This document shows, piece after piece, positions 26,235 to 34,875 of a DNA stretch of 64,000 bases. Made by a program: the position numbers and the translations under genes. Under the pieces are notes generated by a model. The model was not told the origin of the DNA. It worked only from the letters and a program-made list of their open reading frames with translations, and searched no databases. Position 1 is the first letter of the stretch; every line of letters starts with the position of its first letter. Source of the stretch: Flavobacterium supellecticarium (GTDB lineage: Bacteria; Bacteroidota; Bacteroidia; Flavobacteriales; Flavobacteriaceae); contig NZ_SSNZ01000008.1 in NCBI RefSeq assembly GCF_004801375.1, positions 101,903 through 165,902 on the forward strand, read 5' to 3'.

Positions 26235-27590
26235 TTAATCGTTGGTGTCAATTCCGAATTTTTCGATCCGGCGGTATAAAGCCGCTCGCGAAAGGCCCAA
26301 TTCTTCGGCTGTTTTACTAATGTTATACTGATGTTTGTGCAATGTTTTTTCGATGGTTCGCTTTTCCAGATCCGATAATTGCAGGTCTTCTGCTACCTCA
26401 TCCGGTTCGGAAATGGACGTCAGATCCAGATCGGAAGCGGTGATGGTCGCCTCTTCACAAAGGATTACTGCTCTTTCGATTCGGTTTTCCATTTCACGGA
26501 TATTACCGTTCCAACGATGTTTTTCCATGTTTTCCAGTGCTTTCTCCTGAAATTGTAACCCATCCCGACCATATTTCGCAGCTAATTGTGCCAATAAAAA
26601 GTGGGCGAGCGGAATAATATCCTCGTTTCGTTCGCGCAATGACGGCAATGGAATCGTCATCGTATTGATTCGATAGAACAAATCTTCCCGGAAGTTTTTT
26701 GCCGCTACTTCCTGTTTTAAATCGAGGTTGGTCGCCGTGATGATACGCACATTCAAAGGTCGGGCTTTGGCCTCACCCAATCGGGTAACGGTTTTATTCT
26801 GGATAACCTGTAGTAATTTGGATTGCAAATGCAACGGAACATTCCCGATTTCGTCCAGAAAAATCGTTCCGCCCTGTGCGGCTTCAAAACGCCCGGCGGT
26901 ATCGGATTTGGCATCGGTAAAAGCACCTTTGGCATAACCGAACAATTCGCTTTCAAAGATGTTTTCGTTTAACGAACCAAGGTCAACGGCGATAAACGGC
27001 TGGTCTTTCCGGTCGGAATGCCGGTGAATATAATCGGCAAAAACATATTTTCCGGTTCCATTTTCACCAAGGATAAGAACATTGGCATCCGTTTTGGCGA
27101 CTTTGTCTGCAATAGCATAGGCCTGTTTGATCTTGGGCGCATTGCCCATAAAAACCGACTGACCGGCTTGAAGTTGTGGTGGATTCTTTTTTTGCTCTTT
27201 CCGACTTTGTGCTACGGCATTGTTGATCACCGTAAGTAATTTATCGTTGTCCCACGGTTTCATCACATAATCGAAAGCGCCGGATTTGAGTCCTTCGACC
27301 GCTGTTTCCACTTTTCCGAAAGCAGTCATCAAAACGACTACCGTGTTTGGGGTCAGCAACTTAATTTCTTTTAACCAGTGAATCCCTTCCCGTCCGTCTT
27401 CAAAACCGATACGATAATTCATATCCAAAAGAACCACATCAATAGGATTATCGGCAAGCAATTGCACCAATTTTTTGGGCGAATTGGCGGTATGAATGGT
27501 TTCAAAATGTTTTTTTAACAGCAGTTTTGCGGCTAAAAGAATATCATCCTGATCGTCGATAATTAAAATCTGGGCTTGTTTTTTTTTCAT
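26235..27590 (-). CDS. NtrC-family sigma-54-dependent response regulator
   Basis: A 451-residue activator of RNA polymerase with sigma-54. The receiver has Asp56 in VVLLDMNYR; the AAA+ domain has Walker A GENGTGK, the sigma-54 contact loop GAFTDA (a variant of GAFTGA), Walker B GGTIFLDEIG and an arginine-finger region; the C-terminal Fis-type helix-turn-helix is NISKTAEELGLSRAALYRR. The ATG at 27590 was chosen over 27632, which would run through a palindromic site. A candidate enhancer dyad lies 4 to 41 bases upstream of its start and serves both this gene and the divergent operon. Confidence 0.9.
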   Translation of the reverse strand: MKKKQAQILIIDDQDDILLAAKLLLKKHFETIHTANSPKKLVQLLADNPIDVVLLDMNYRIGFEDGREGIHWLKEIKLLTPNTVVVLMTAFGKVETAVEGLKSGAFDYVMKPWDNDKLLTVINNAVAQSRKEQKKNPPQLQAGQSVFMGNAPKIKQAYAIADKVAKTDANVLILGENGTGKYVFADYIHRHSDRKDQPFIAVDLGSLNENIFESELFGYAKGAFTDAKSDTAGRFEAAQGGTIFLDEIGNVPLHLQSKLLQVIQNKTVTRLGEAKARPLNVRIITATNLDLKQEVAAKNFREDLFYRINTMTIPLPSLRERNEDIIPLAHFLLAQLAAKYGRDGLQFQEKALENMEKHRWNGNIREMENRIERAVILCEEATITASDLDLTSISEPDEVAEDLQLSDLEKRTIEKTLHKHQYNISKTAEELGLSRAALYRRIEKFGIDTND

Positions 27591-27593
27591 GGC

Positions 27594-27631
27594 TGTTCGG
27601 TTTCGGACAAAAAAGTGTCCGATACTGAACA
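27594..27631. promoter_or_regulatory. Extended dyad, candidate enhancer site for the NtrC-like regulator
   Basis: A two-armed symmetric site: TGTTC, 4 bases, TCGGACA, 6 bases, TGTCCGA, 4 bases, GAACA, perfectly symmetric in all 12 arm positions. It lies about 65 bases upstream of the sigma-54-like promoter at 27695 and just ahead of the regulator's own start, the expected place for an enhancer that also autoregulates. Confidence 0.6.
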
Positions 27632-27694
27632 CTTCAAAATCATAGCGAATTATAAAACGATTGATAATCAGTAGGTTCTTGATTTTTAAAACAA

Positions 27695-27710
27695 TGGCAC
27701 GAAATTGTCT
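27695..27710 (+). promoter_or_regulatory. Candidate sigma-54 (-24/-12) promoter of the export operon
   Basis: TGGCACG matches the -24 element exactly; the -12 part reads AATTGTC where TTGC is expected, so the GC is not at the ideal position. No TAnnTTTG box is present between here and the start at 27738. Strength comes mainly from the -24 match plus the neighbouring NtrC-like regulator. Confidence 0.45.
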
Positions 27711-27737
27711 TTGTATATCGTATCAAAAAATCAAAAA

Positions 27738-28979
27738 ATGGATACTGTTATCACTCGTAAAAATAGAAAAAATAGCTATCGTATAGGGATAGTGCTACTT
27801 TTTTTGACCGTTAGCTATTTTGCCTATTCCATGATCACCAAAGAAAAAAGCCTGAATATAAAACGAGATGAGATTAGCATCAAAACCGTAAGTAAAGCCT
27901 ACTTTGAAGATTTTATTATGTTTCAGGCGAAAGCCGAACCTTTAAATTCTATTTTGATCAATATTATTGAAGGTGGTTCGGTACAGGAAATTTTTGTGGA
28001 AAACGGCGGTCATGTCGAAAAAGGACAAGCATTGGCTAAATTGTATAATCCAAATACAGAATTAAGCTATCTGACACAGGAGACGTCCATGATCGAACAA
28101 ATCAACAACCTAAACAAAGCGCGATTGGATATCCGAAATCAGGAATTAAATCTGGCAAAAGACCTGATTGCCATCGAACACGATTACAATACGGCCAAAC
28201 AATTATACGATCTTAACGAACGATTATTTAAAAAAGGAATCATTGCCAAAAACGAATGGGAAACGACGCGGGAAGGTTTCCGTTACCAACAGGAACGTAA
28301 AAATATTATCCAGCAAAGCATTCAAAAAGAAAAACAAACCAACCAGGTCCAGATTCAGCAAATCAATCGTTCGATTGCGACAATGGAAAAGAGCCTTGAC
28401 ATTTTGCGAGGGAATAAAAAGAACTTTTTAATTACGGCACCCTTATCCGGACGACTATCTTCGTTCGAGCCAATTTTAGGAAAAAACTACCAGGCCGGAG
28501 AAAGTATTGGAAAAATTGATGTGATGCAAGGGTATAAACTGGTTGCAAAAGTCGACGAATTTTACCTGGAGCGCGTATCGGTTGGACAAAAAGGAACGAT
28601 TGAATATAAAGGGAAACAATTTCCGGTACATATTGCCAAAGTAATTCCGGAAGTTAAAGACGGTAAATTTCAGGTCGAGTTGAGTTTTGAAAATGCCAAA
28701 GAACTGGATTTAAAACAGGGATTGAGTTTTGGTGTTAAATTAACCCTTTCCGAAAGTGTAAAAACGCTGGTATTACCCAAAGGAAGTTTTAATCAGGAAA
28801 CCTCTGGAAACTGGATCTTTGTCGTAAATGGTGATAAAGCCATCCGTCGTACGATCAGGCTGGGGCGGGAAAATCCGTTGTATTTCGAAGTACTGGAAGG
28901 ATTAAAAGAGGGTGAAAAAGTAATCACCTCTTCCTATCAGGATTATAAAGAAGTGGTGGTTTTACAATTTGACAAGTAA
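27738..28979 (+). CDS. HlyD/MacA-like periplasmic adaptor protein
   Basis: A 413-residue membrane-fusion protein with one N-terminal membrane helix (about residues 13-31), a biotinyl-lipoyl half (GGSVQEIFVENGGHVEKGQALAKLYNP), a long coiled coil (about 100-215), the second lipoyl half (ITAPLSGRLSSFEPILGKNYQAGE) and a beta-barrel plus membrane-proximal domain. It would link the MacB-like permease to an outer membrane channel. The ATG at 27738 is preferred because an upstream TTG at 27705 lies inside the candidate promoter. It heads an operon of adaptor, ATPase, GIN-domain protein and permease. No TolC gene is adjacent; the nearest one in this window is at 47.8 kb. Confidence 0.85.
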   Translation: MDTVITRKNRKNSYRIGIVLLFLTVSYFAYSMITKEKSLNIKRDEISIKTVSKAYFEDFIMFQAKAEPLNSILINIIEGGSVQEIFVENGGHVEKGQALAKLYNPNTELSYLTQETSMIEQINNLNKARLDIRNQELNLAKDLIAIEHDYNTAKQLYDLNERLFKKGIIAKNEWETTREGFRYQQERKNIIQQSIQKEKQTNQVQIQQINRSIATMEKSLDILRGNKKNFLITAPLSGRLSSFEPILGKNYQAGESIGKIDVMQGYKLVAKVDEFYLERVSVGQKGTIEYKGKQFPVHIAKVIPEVKDGKFQVELSFENAKELDLKQGLSFGVKLTLSESVKTLVLPKGSFNQETSGNWIFVVNGDKAIRRTIRLGRENPLYFEVLEGLKEGEKVITSSYQDYKEVVVLQFDK

Positions 28980-28983
28980 AATA

Positions 28984-29088
28984 ATGGAATTAATAATAAC
29001 TTTAGCCGAGCCATTTTTAAGTTGGATAAACAAAAGAACAAAATATAAAAACCCGGAAACGGGAAATCGAAAAAATCAATCAATCTAA
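28984..29088 (+). CDS. Possible 34-residue small protein
   Basis: A short frame (ATG at 28984) between the adaptor and the ATPase genes, 4 bases after the adaptor stop and 13 bases before the ATPase start. It begins with a hydrophobic helix-like stretch (MELIITLAEPFLSWI) and ends in a basic tail. It may be a small membrane-associated part of the export operon or a chance frame; the 120-base gap is otherwise unusual in this tight operon. Nothing in it was recognised. Confidence 0.3.
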   Translation: MELIITLAEPFLSWINKRTKYKNPETGNRKNQSI

Positions 29089-29101
29089 AAAACGAACAGT
29101 T

Positions 29102-29815
29102 ATGATCAGCATTCAAAATCTTTCCAAAGTTTTCCGGACGGAAGAAGTGGAAACAGCCGCATTAAATCAGATTGCGCTGCAAATTAACGAAGGGGATTTT
29201 ATCTCTGTAATGGGACCTTCGGGTTGCGGAAAATCAACCCTGCTTAATATCATCGGACTTTTGGATGGTATTACCAGTGGTAGCTATAAACTTTTAGGAC
29301 AGGAGATCAACGGACTAAAGGAAAATGAAAAAGCGAAGTTGCGCAAACAGCAAATCGGATTTATTTTCCAAAACTTTAACCTGATCGACGAGTTGTCGGT
29401 ATATGACAATATTGAACTGCCGCTGATCTACAATAATGTGGGTAGTGCGGAACGCAAAAAACGAGTGGAGGCCATTGCCGAACGGCTGTCGCTTTCCCAC
29501 CGTCTAAAGCATTATCCGCAACAACTTTCGGGCGGACAACAACAAAGGGTAGCCGTTGCGCGGGCTTTGATCACCAATCCAAAAATCATTCTGGCGGATG
29601 AGCCTACCGGAAATCTGGACAGCCGTAACGGAAACGAGGTAATGGAATTGTTAACCGATTTACACGCTAATGGCGCGACGATCATGATGGTAACGCACTC
29701 CGATTACGATGCGTCGTTTTCACAACGAACCATTCATATGAAAGACGGCGTGATTCTCAGCGAAAAGCAAAACGCCCGTAATGTAGATGTTTTGGTCGAT
29801 GCCAAAGAAAATTAA
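29102..29815 (+). CDS. MacB/LolD-type ABC transporter ATP-binding protein
   Basis: A 237-residue ATPase with Walker A GPSGCGKS at residues 38-45, the Q-loop in [10 protein letters not shown], signature LSGGQQQR, Walker [10 protein letters not shown] and the switch histidine in MVTHSD. The short LolD/FtsE-like size and the motif order fit the mechanotransmission (MacB) class that works with FtsX-fold permeases, as the gene at 30592 encodes. It should power conformational cycling of the permease rather than substrate passage through the membrane. It is the second main gene of the sigma-54-controlled operon. Confidence 0.92.
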   Translation: MISIQNLSKVFRTEEVETAALNQIALQINEGDFISVMGPSGCGKSTLLNIIGLLDGITSGSYKLLGQEINGLKENEKAKLRKQQIGFIFQNFNLIDELSVYDNIELPLIYNNVGSAERKKRVEAIAERLSLSHRLKHYPQQLSGGQQQRVAVARALITNPKIILADEPTGNLDSRNGNEVMELLTDLHANGATIMMVTHSDYDASFSQRTIHMKDGVILSEKQNARNVDVLVDAKEN

Positions 29816-29845
29816 AAACAACCACAACCTTAAAAAAGAAAAACC

Positions 29846-30589
29846 ATGATACGAATTGTAATTGCCATAACCTTAAGTCTTATCGGATTTGTATGTCGGG
29901 CACAGGTAAGCGAAAACAGAACCGTAGCCGATTTTACAACCATTGAAGGTTCAGCCGGAGTTGAAATACGCTATACGCAAAGTAAAACAACCGGAGTAAA
30001 AGTAACCTCCGATACGGCCGATAAAGTAAAGATGATCACTACAGAAGTGAATGGTGGCGTATTAAAAGTAAAAATAAAATCCACTAAAGAAATCAATAAT
30101 TTTGAAATCGCACGGGTTGAGGTTTCGGGACCAAATGTGACGTATTTTAAACTGTCTTCCGGAGCCAAAATGACCTTTGAAAACGAAGTGGAAACGGTGA
30201 ATGCACAAATCACCCTTTCGTCGGGAACACATTTGAAAGGAAACATTAAAGCGAAAAATGTACAATTGGATATCAGTTCCGGATCGGCTTTTAAAGGTGC
30301 TATTCAGGCAACGGTTCTAAAAGCAGTATTGGCAAGTGCCGGAGAAGCAACGATTACCGGAAAAGCAAGCGAATTAAAAGTAGAGGCAAAATCGGCATCG
30401 GTTTTTAAAGCCGGCGATCTGGATGTAAAATATGCGATTGTTGAAGCGGCAAATACCTCGAAAGTAACGGTACATGTAACTGAAAAACTGGATGCATCCG
30501 CCAGTTCGGTAGCTGCTATTGAATATTCCGGCAAACCGAAAGTGCTTACGACAGACAAAAAATCATTAGGAACCATTACAGCTAAATAA
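29846..30589 (+). CDS. Exported GIN-domain (DUF2807) protein
   Basis: A 247-residue exported protein with a signal peptide ending near residue 20 (VCRAQ). The rest is a DUF2807 (head GIN) beta-helix-like domain with repeated short strands, such as KLSSGAKMTFE, TLSSGTHLKGN and DISSGSAFKGA, each turn about 20 residues. Its role is unknown; such proteins may be envelope-bound adhesion or scaffold proteins. It sits between the ATPase and the permease genes, 2 bases from the latter, so it is probably part of the same export or envelope-stress unit. Confidence 0.75.
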   Translation: MIRIVIAITLSLIGFVCRAQVSENRTVADFTTIEGSAGVEIRYTQSKTTGVKVTSDTADKVKMITTEVNGGVLKVKIKSTKEINNFEIARVEVSGPNVTYFKLSSGAKMTFENEVETVNAQITLSSGTHLKGNIKAKNVQLDISSGSAFKGAIQATVLKAVLASAGEATITGKASELKVEAKSASVFKAGDLDVKYAIVEAANTSKVTVHVTEKLDASASSVAAIEYSGKPKVLTTDKKSLGTITAK

Positions 30590-30591
30590 CA

Positions 30592-32994
30592 ATGATACAA
30601 AACTGGTTAAAAGTGTTTGTGTATCATTTTAAGCAACACAAACTGTTTTCAATACTCAATGTGTTGGGATTAAGCATCGGGATTTCCGGATTAATCTTTG
30701 CCATTCTGTATTGGAACGAAGAACACTCGTATAACGAATGGAACCCCGAGAAAGACAAGGTTTATGAAGTGATTAACGATGTAGCCGATGCCGGTAAGTG
30801 GGCGTGGAATGTAGCACCAACCGCTCCGATTCTGGAAGCATCCTCCAAAAACATCGAAAGTTACTGTTATTATACAGCCTGGTATTCGGAAGAAATTTTG
30901 AGTTACAATGGAAAAAAAGAAATGATCAAGAAAATTGGCGCAGCACAAAGTAATTTTTTCACGTATTTTCCTTTTGAATTTATAGCCGGAAACGCGAAAA
31001 CAGCCATACAGGATCAAAGTAGTATCGCATTGTCGGAAGACGTCGCTAAGTTATTTTTTAAAGATGAAAATCCGATAGGAAAACAAATGATCTACGACGG
31101 AAAACCGTACGCGGTAAGAGGTGTTTACCGTATTCCGGGTAAGTCGTCGATGGCACCCGACGTGATGTTGTATCTAAAAATGGATAAAAACAGCGAGAGT
31201 TGGGGTGATTTTAATTACGGATTGATGTTGAAAATCAATTCACCCGAAAAAGCCGCTGCGGTTGCGAAAGAAATTGAAGCGATTTATTACGAACATCGTA
31301 TCCGAAGAGAGGCTAAAAATTTGGGAATTTCGGAACAGGAGTTTATTAAAAAATACGGAATTATTAAGGTTTCCATGACCCCATTGTCAAAAGCACGACT
31401 AAGTGACTTAACCAGCGGTTTGGTGGAAGGAAAAGGGAATTATCAGTTTTTGATGATCATGATGGGACTTTCAATTCTGATTCTGGTGCTTTCGATTGTG
31501 AATTATATCAATCTGGCTACGGCCAATGCGATTAAAAGAGCCAAAGAAATCGGTATCCGAAAAATTATCGGAGCGACTAAAAAACAAATTGTATGGCAGT
31601 TTGTTTTCGAAACAATACTGGTGGTTTTCGGAGCCTTGATTTTGTCGATGATGATCGTGGAGCTTGCCCTACCGTTTTATAATTCGTTTTTAGGGAAAGA
31701 CCTCCAAATGATCGGAAGTCAGTTCTATTTGCAATTGGTGCTGATAGTGGTCGTGGTTATTGCATTGGCGGGTATTTTTCCGGCGATATATGTGTCGAAT
31801 TTTGAGACTTTAAAAGTGCTTAAAGGTAATTTCGGACGAAGTAAAAACGGAATATGGCTCCGAAACGGAATGTTAATCCTTCAGTTTGCCATTGCGACAT
31901 TTTTTATTATCGGTTCGTATATCGTATACCAACAGGTGCGCTATATGAGTAGTAAGGAATTAGGCTATAAAGGCGATCAGATTATAACGATTCCGTATCG
32001 TCCAAAAAGAGACGGAACCGATTATGAACGCTACAAAACCTTTCAGCAGGAATTGCAAAAAATAAAAGGCGTTAAGGGAGTGGGAGCCGGAACCTTTAAT
32101 TTTTCGGGTAGAGGCGCTACGTCTTCAACGGGCTTTACACATAACGACAATCCGATTCAGGCACAAAATATGGGAATTGATTTTGATTTGCTGAATATGT
32201 TAGGGATAAAGCTACTTCAGGGGCGAATGCTTTCACCGGAGTTGGCTTCCGATACGGTAAGCACTATGTTGATCAATAAAGTGACATGGGAGAAGATGGG
32301 CGAAAAAGATCCGGTTGGAAAAGAAATCGAATGGAACGGACATAAATTAAAAGTGGTTGGAATAGTCGATAATTTCCATTTGTATGGGTTACAGCGGGAA
32401 ATACCGCCAATGGTTTTCTTTCATATTAAGACCGTTCCGTGGATGCAAACCAATATCGATAGAATCTATATAAAAGTCGATGCACAAAACATGGATCAGA
32501 CTATTGCCGGTCTGGAGAAATTCTGGACGCAGAAAGTCGATACCGAATATCCGTTTAAATATGATTTTGTAGATAAAGAATACGCCCGGACCTATGAAAC
32601 CTATGTCAAACAAAGAAACCTGTTTTCGCTGCTCAATATTGTAGTGATCACTATTGCATTGTTCGGATTGTTTGCGCTGGCATCCTATTCGATTGAAAGA
32701 CGCATAAAAGAAATTGCGATCCGAAGAACATTGGGCGCCGAAACCGGAATGCTACTTAAAAACCTGTCGACACAATACATCATTTTTTGTATTATCGGTT
32801 TTATTCTGGCAGCGATGCCGGCGTATTACCTGCTTAATAAATGGTTGGAAGACTTTGCTTTCCGGATTTCGATAACCACCTTGCCGTTTAGTATTGGTTT
32901 TGTGGTCTTAGTATCGCTCACATTGCTTATTGTGCTTTCGAAAGCCTATCAGGCAACAAGGATCGATATTCTGAAATACCTGAAATACGAATAA
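30592..32994 (+). CDS. MacB/FtsX-family ABC transporter permease
   Basis: An 800-residue permease with two FtsX-like halves. The N-terminal helix (residues about 19-41) leads into a MacB periplasmic core domain (about 45-270), then three helices around 285-400 (IKRAKEIGIRKIIGATKKQI follows the first), a second soluble domain (about 440-670) and three more helices to the end (IKEIAIRRTLGAETGM). Such proteins with two MacB cores are common in Bacteroidota. It should work with the ATPase and adaptor above to move peptides, lipids or antibiotics from the periplasm. The substrate is unknown. Confidence 0.88.
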   Translation: MIQNWLKVFVYHFKQHKLFSILNVLGLSIGISGLIFAILYWNEEHSYNEWNPEKDKVYEVINDVADAGKWAWNVAPTAPILEASSKNIESYCYYTAWYSEEILSYNGKKEMIKKIGAAQSNFFTYFPFEFIAGNAKTAIQDQSSIALSEDVAKLFFKDENPIGKQMIYDGKPYAVRGVYRIPGKSSMAPDVMLYLKMDKNSESWGDFNYGLMLKINSPEKAAAVAKEIEAIYYEHRIRREAKNLGISEQEFIKKYGIIKVSMTPLSKARLSDLTSGLVEGKGNYQFLMIMMGLSILILVLSIVNYINLATANAIKRAKEIGIRKIIGATKKQIVWQFVFETILVVFGALILSMMIVELALPFYNSFLGKDLQMIGSQFYLQLVLIVVVVIALAGIFPAIYVSNFETLKVLKGNFGRSKNGIWLRNGMLILQFAIATFFIIGSYIVYQQVRYMSSKELGYKGDQIITIPYRPKRDGTDYERYKTFQQELQKIKGVKGVGAGTFNFSGRGATSSTGFTHNDNPIQAQNMGIDFDLLNMLGIKLLQGRMLSPELASDTVSTMLINKVTWEKMGEKDPVGKEIEWNGHKLKVVGIVDNFHLYGLQREIPPMVFFHIKTVPWMQTNIDRIYIKVDAQNMDQTIAGLEKFWTQKVDTEYPFKYDFVDKEYARTYETYVKQRNLFSLLNIVVITIALFGLFALASYSIERRIKEIAIRRTLGAETGMLLKNLSTQYIIFCIIGFILAAMPAYYLLNKWLEDFAFRISITTLPFSIGFVVLVSLTLLIVLSKAYQATRIDILKYLKYE

Positions 32995-33019
32995 TCCACT
33001 TTGATTTTTACTACCTTTT

Positions 33020-33056
33020 GCTGCAATCGGACACGTTTCGGTTGCTGCTTTTTTTT
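33020..33056 (+). terminator. Terminator of the export operon
   Basis: A 7-base stem (GCAATCG and CGGTTGC, one G-T pair) at 33023-33045 with a 9-base loop, followed after TGC by a run of eight T's. Confidence 0.55.
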
Positions 33057-33277
33057 GAAATAACAGCTAAAAAGCCGGATTGCTTGCTCGAAAATTGAAT
33101 TTTAAAATGGATTTTCGAAATTAAACCGGGAATTCTTTAAAAAATAAACAGTTGGGAACCGGTCTGAATTACCGTTATTGTCCCGGATTGAGGCTTTTGA
33201 AACCGCGAGTGTAAAGGGAAGCTATTGCGCAATAAACAAATACAATTCTTTATCTTTATTTTAAGAACTTTTCATCT
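33057..33277. other. Intergenic region before the Mrp gene
   Basis: Together with the terminator on its left and the promoter on its right this forms a 336-base gap between genes. Apart from those elements no reading frame, repeat or RNA fold was recognised. Confidence 0.4.
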
Positions 33278-33285
33278 TATCTTTG
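33278..33285 (+). promoter_or_regulatory. -7 promoter element of the Mrp gene (TATCTTTG)
   Basis: Exact TAnnTTTG, 45 bases before the ATG at 33331. No strong -33 TTTG at standard spacing. Confidence 0.65.
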
Positions 33286-33330
33286 TAACATAAAGTCAGT
33301 CTTAATAAACGACTTAAAGCGAGTAAAATA

Positions 33331-34461
33331 ATGAAATTAGACAGGAAAGAAATTCTTAAAGCATTGGAAGCGATCTCCATTGCGGGAGAAGGTAAAAATA
33401 TGGTAGAAAGCGGTGCGGTACAAAACGTAATCACTTTCGGAGATGAAGTAGTAGTGGATTTATTATTGCACACCCCGGCGTTGCATATCAAAAAACGCGC
33501 TGAGGTGGACATTATGAAAGTGATCCATGAAAAAATATACGATAAGGCAAAAGTAAAAGTCAATATAAAAGTTGAAGCTCCGGAAAAACCGGAAATCAAA
33601 GGCAAGTCGATTCCGGGAATCAGCAATATTATCGCTGTTTCGTCTGGAAAAGGTGGTGTTGGAAAATCAACGATTACGGCAAATCTGGCGGTAACGCTGG
33701 CGAATATGGGCTTTAAGGTTGGTGTTTTGGATGCGGATATTTACGGACCTTCCATGCCGATTATGTTTGACGTGGAAAAAGCACGTCCGATTTCGGTTGA
33801 GGTGGACGGAAAATCGAAAATGAAACCCATCCAGAGTTACGGTGTGGAAATCTTATCTATCGGTTTCTTTACCAGTCCGGATCAGGCGGTAATCTGGAGA
33901 GGACCAATGGCTTCTAAAGCTTTAAATCAGATGATTTTTGATGCCGATTGGGGCGAACTGGATTTTATGTTACTGGATTTACCACCGGGAACAGGAGATA
34001 TTCACCTGTCGTTAATGCAATCGCTTCCAATTACCGGAGCGGTGGTAGTAAGTACACCTCAGGCAGTGGCTTTGGCCGATGCTAAAAAAGGAGTAGCAAT
34101 GTTCCAGGCCGAAAGCATCAATGTACCGGTTTTGGGAATCATTGAAAACATGGCCTATTTTACACCGGATGAATTACCGGACAACAAATATTATATCTTC
34201 GGAAAAGAAGGTGCGAAAAATCTGGCGGAAGATTTACAGGTGCCGTTTTTAGGAGAAGTGCCGATTGTACAAAGTATTCGCGAAGCAGGAGACTACGGTC
34301 GCCCGGCCGCCTTACAAACGGCAACGCCAATTGAAAAAGCATTTGAAGAACTGGCGCGTTCCGTAGTACAGGAAGTAGTAAGCAGAAATGAAAGTCTGCC
34401 GCCTACAGAAGCAATAAAAATTACCACGATGGCTGGATGTTCAGCTGTAAAAAAGAAATAA
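33331..34461 (+). CDS. Mrp/ApbC iron-sulfur cluster carrier ATPase
   Basis: A 376-residue P-loop ATPase of the Mrp/NBP35 family that binds and delivers iron-sulfur clusters. The N-terminal about 95 residues form a MIP18/DUF59 domain; the deviant Walker A SSGKGGVGKST lies near residue 103, followed by VLDADIYGPSMPIMF and LLDLPPGTGDIHLSL. The gene is one base before a NifU-domain gene, matching its role. The usual CxxC pair in the C-terminal half of this family was not found; the only cysteine near the end is in AGCSAVKKK, which could still bridge a cluster in a dimer. Confidence 0.9.
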   Translation: MKLDRKEILKALEAISIAGEGKNMVESGAVQNVITFGDEVVVDLLLHTPALHIKKRAEVDIMKVIHEKIYDKAKVKVNIKVEAPEKPEIKGKSIPGISNIIAVSSGKGGVGKSTITANLAVTLANMGFKVGVLDADIYGPSMPIMFDVEKARPISVEVDGKSKMKPIQSYGVEILSIGFFTSPDQAVIWRGPMASKALNQMIFDADWGELDFMLLDLPPGTGDIHLSLMQSLPITGAVVVSTPQAVALADAKKGVAMFQAESINVPVLGIIENMAYFTPDELPDNKYYIFGKEGAKNLAEDLQVPFLGEVPIVQSIREAGDYGRPAALQTATPIEKAFEELARSVVQEVVSRNESLPPTEAIKITTMAGCSAVKKK

Positions 34462-34462
34462 A

Positions 34463-34702
34463 ATGACAACAGAAGAAATCAAACTAAACGTTGAAAGAGC
34501 ACTGGAAGAAATTCGTCCGTTCTTAAATTCGGATGGTGGCGATATTACGCTTATCGAAATTGAAGACGATAAGCACGTAAAAGTTCGCCTTGAAGGTGCC
34601 TGCACGGCTTGTAACGTAAACCAAATGACGTTACGCGCCGGTGTGGAAACTACGATCAAAAAATATGTGCCGCAGATCGAAACTGTGGTTAACGTAGCAT
34701 AA
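34463..34702 (+). CDS. NifU C-terminal domain protein
   Basis: A 79-residue protein made of the NifU C-terminal domain alone, with the cluster-binding CTAC at residues 47-50 and the preceding LNSDGGDITLIEI. It should serve as a cytoplasmic scaffold or carrier of iron-sulfur clusters. It begins one base after the Mrp stop, so both are surely cotranscribed and probably act together on client proteins such as the ferredoxin encoded 1.2 kb downstream. Confidence 0.92.
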   Translation: MTTEEIKLNVERALEEIRPFLNSDGGDITLIEIEDDKHVKVRLEGACTACNVNQMTLRAGVETTIKKYVPQIETVVNVA

Positions 34703-34716
34703 ATTCAGGATACAGT

Positions 34717-34754
34717 GCCCGGCTTTTGAAATACAGGAGCCGGGACTTTTTTTG
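34717..34754 (+). terminator. Terminator after the NifU gene
   Basis: A 7-base perfect stem (CCCGGCT and AGCCGGG) with a 13-base loop, followed by AC and a run of seven T's. Confidence 0.75.
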
Positions 34755-34842
34755 TCTTCAGGATATTTTCCTGACAGGCAGTATAATGCCTTCCATCGTT
34801 AGATTTCTTGATATTTGTCATAGAACAAGAAAATAATTCGAG

Positions 34843-34856
34843 GGACATTTGTGTCC
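34843..34856. promoter_or_regulatory. Palindromic site before the ferredoxin reductase gene
   Basis: GGACA, 4 bases, TGTCC, a perfect inverted repeat 20 bases before the start of the reductase gene. It may be an operator. It has no exact copy elsewhere that I noticed, though the TCGGACA/TGTCCGA dyad at 27603 shares the GGACA/TGTCC core. Confidence 0.35.
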
Positions 34857-34875
34857 TTAATTAATCTATTACGTA

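Noticed and set aside
27705..27737. Longer N-terminus of the adaptor from a TTG
   Set aside because: The TTG lies within the candidate -24/-12 promoter and the ATG at 27738 gives a normal membrane-anchor start.
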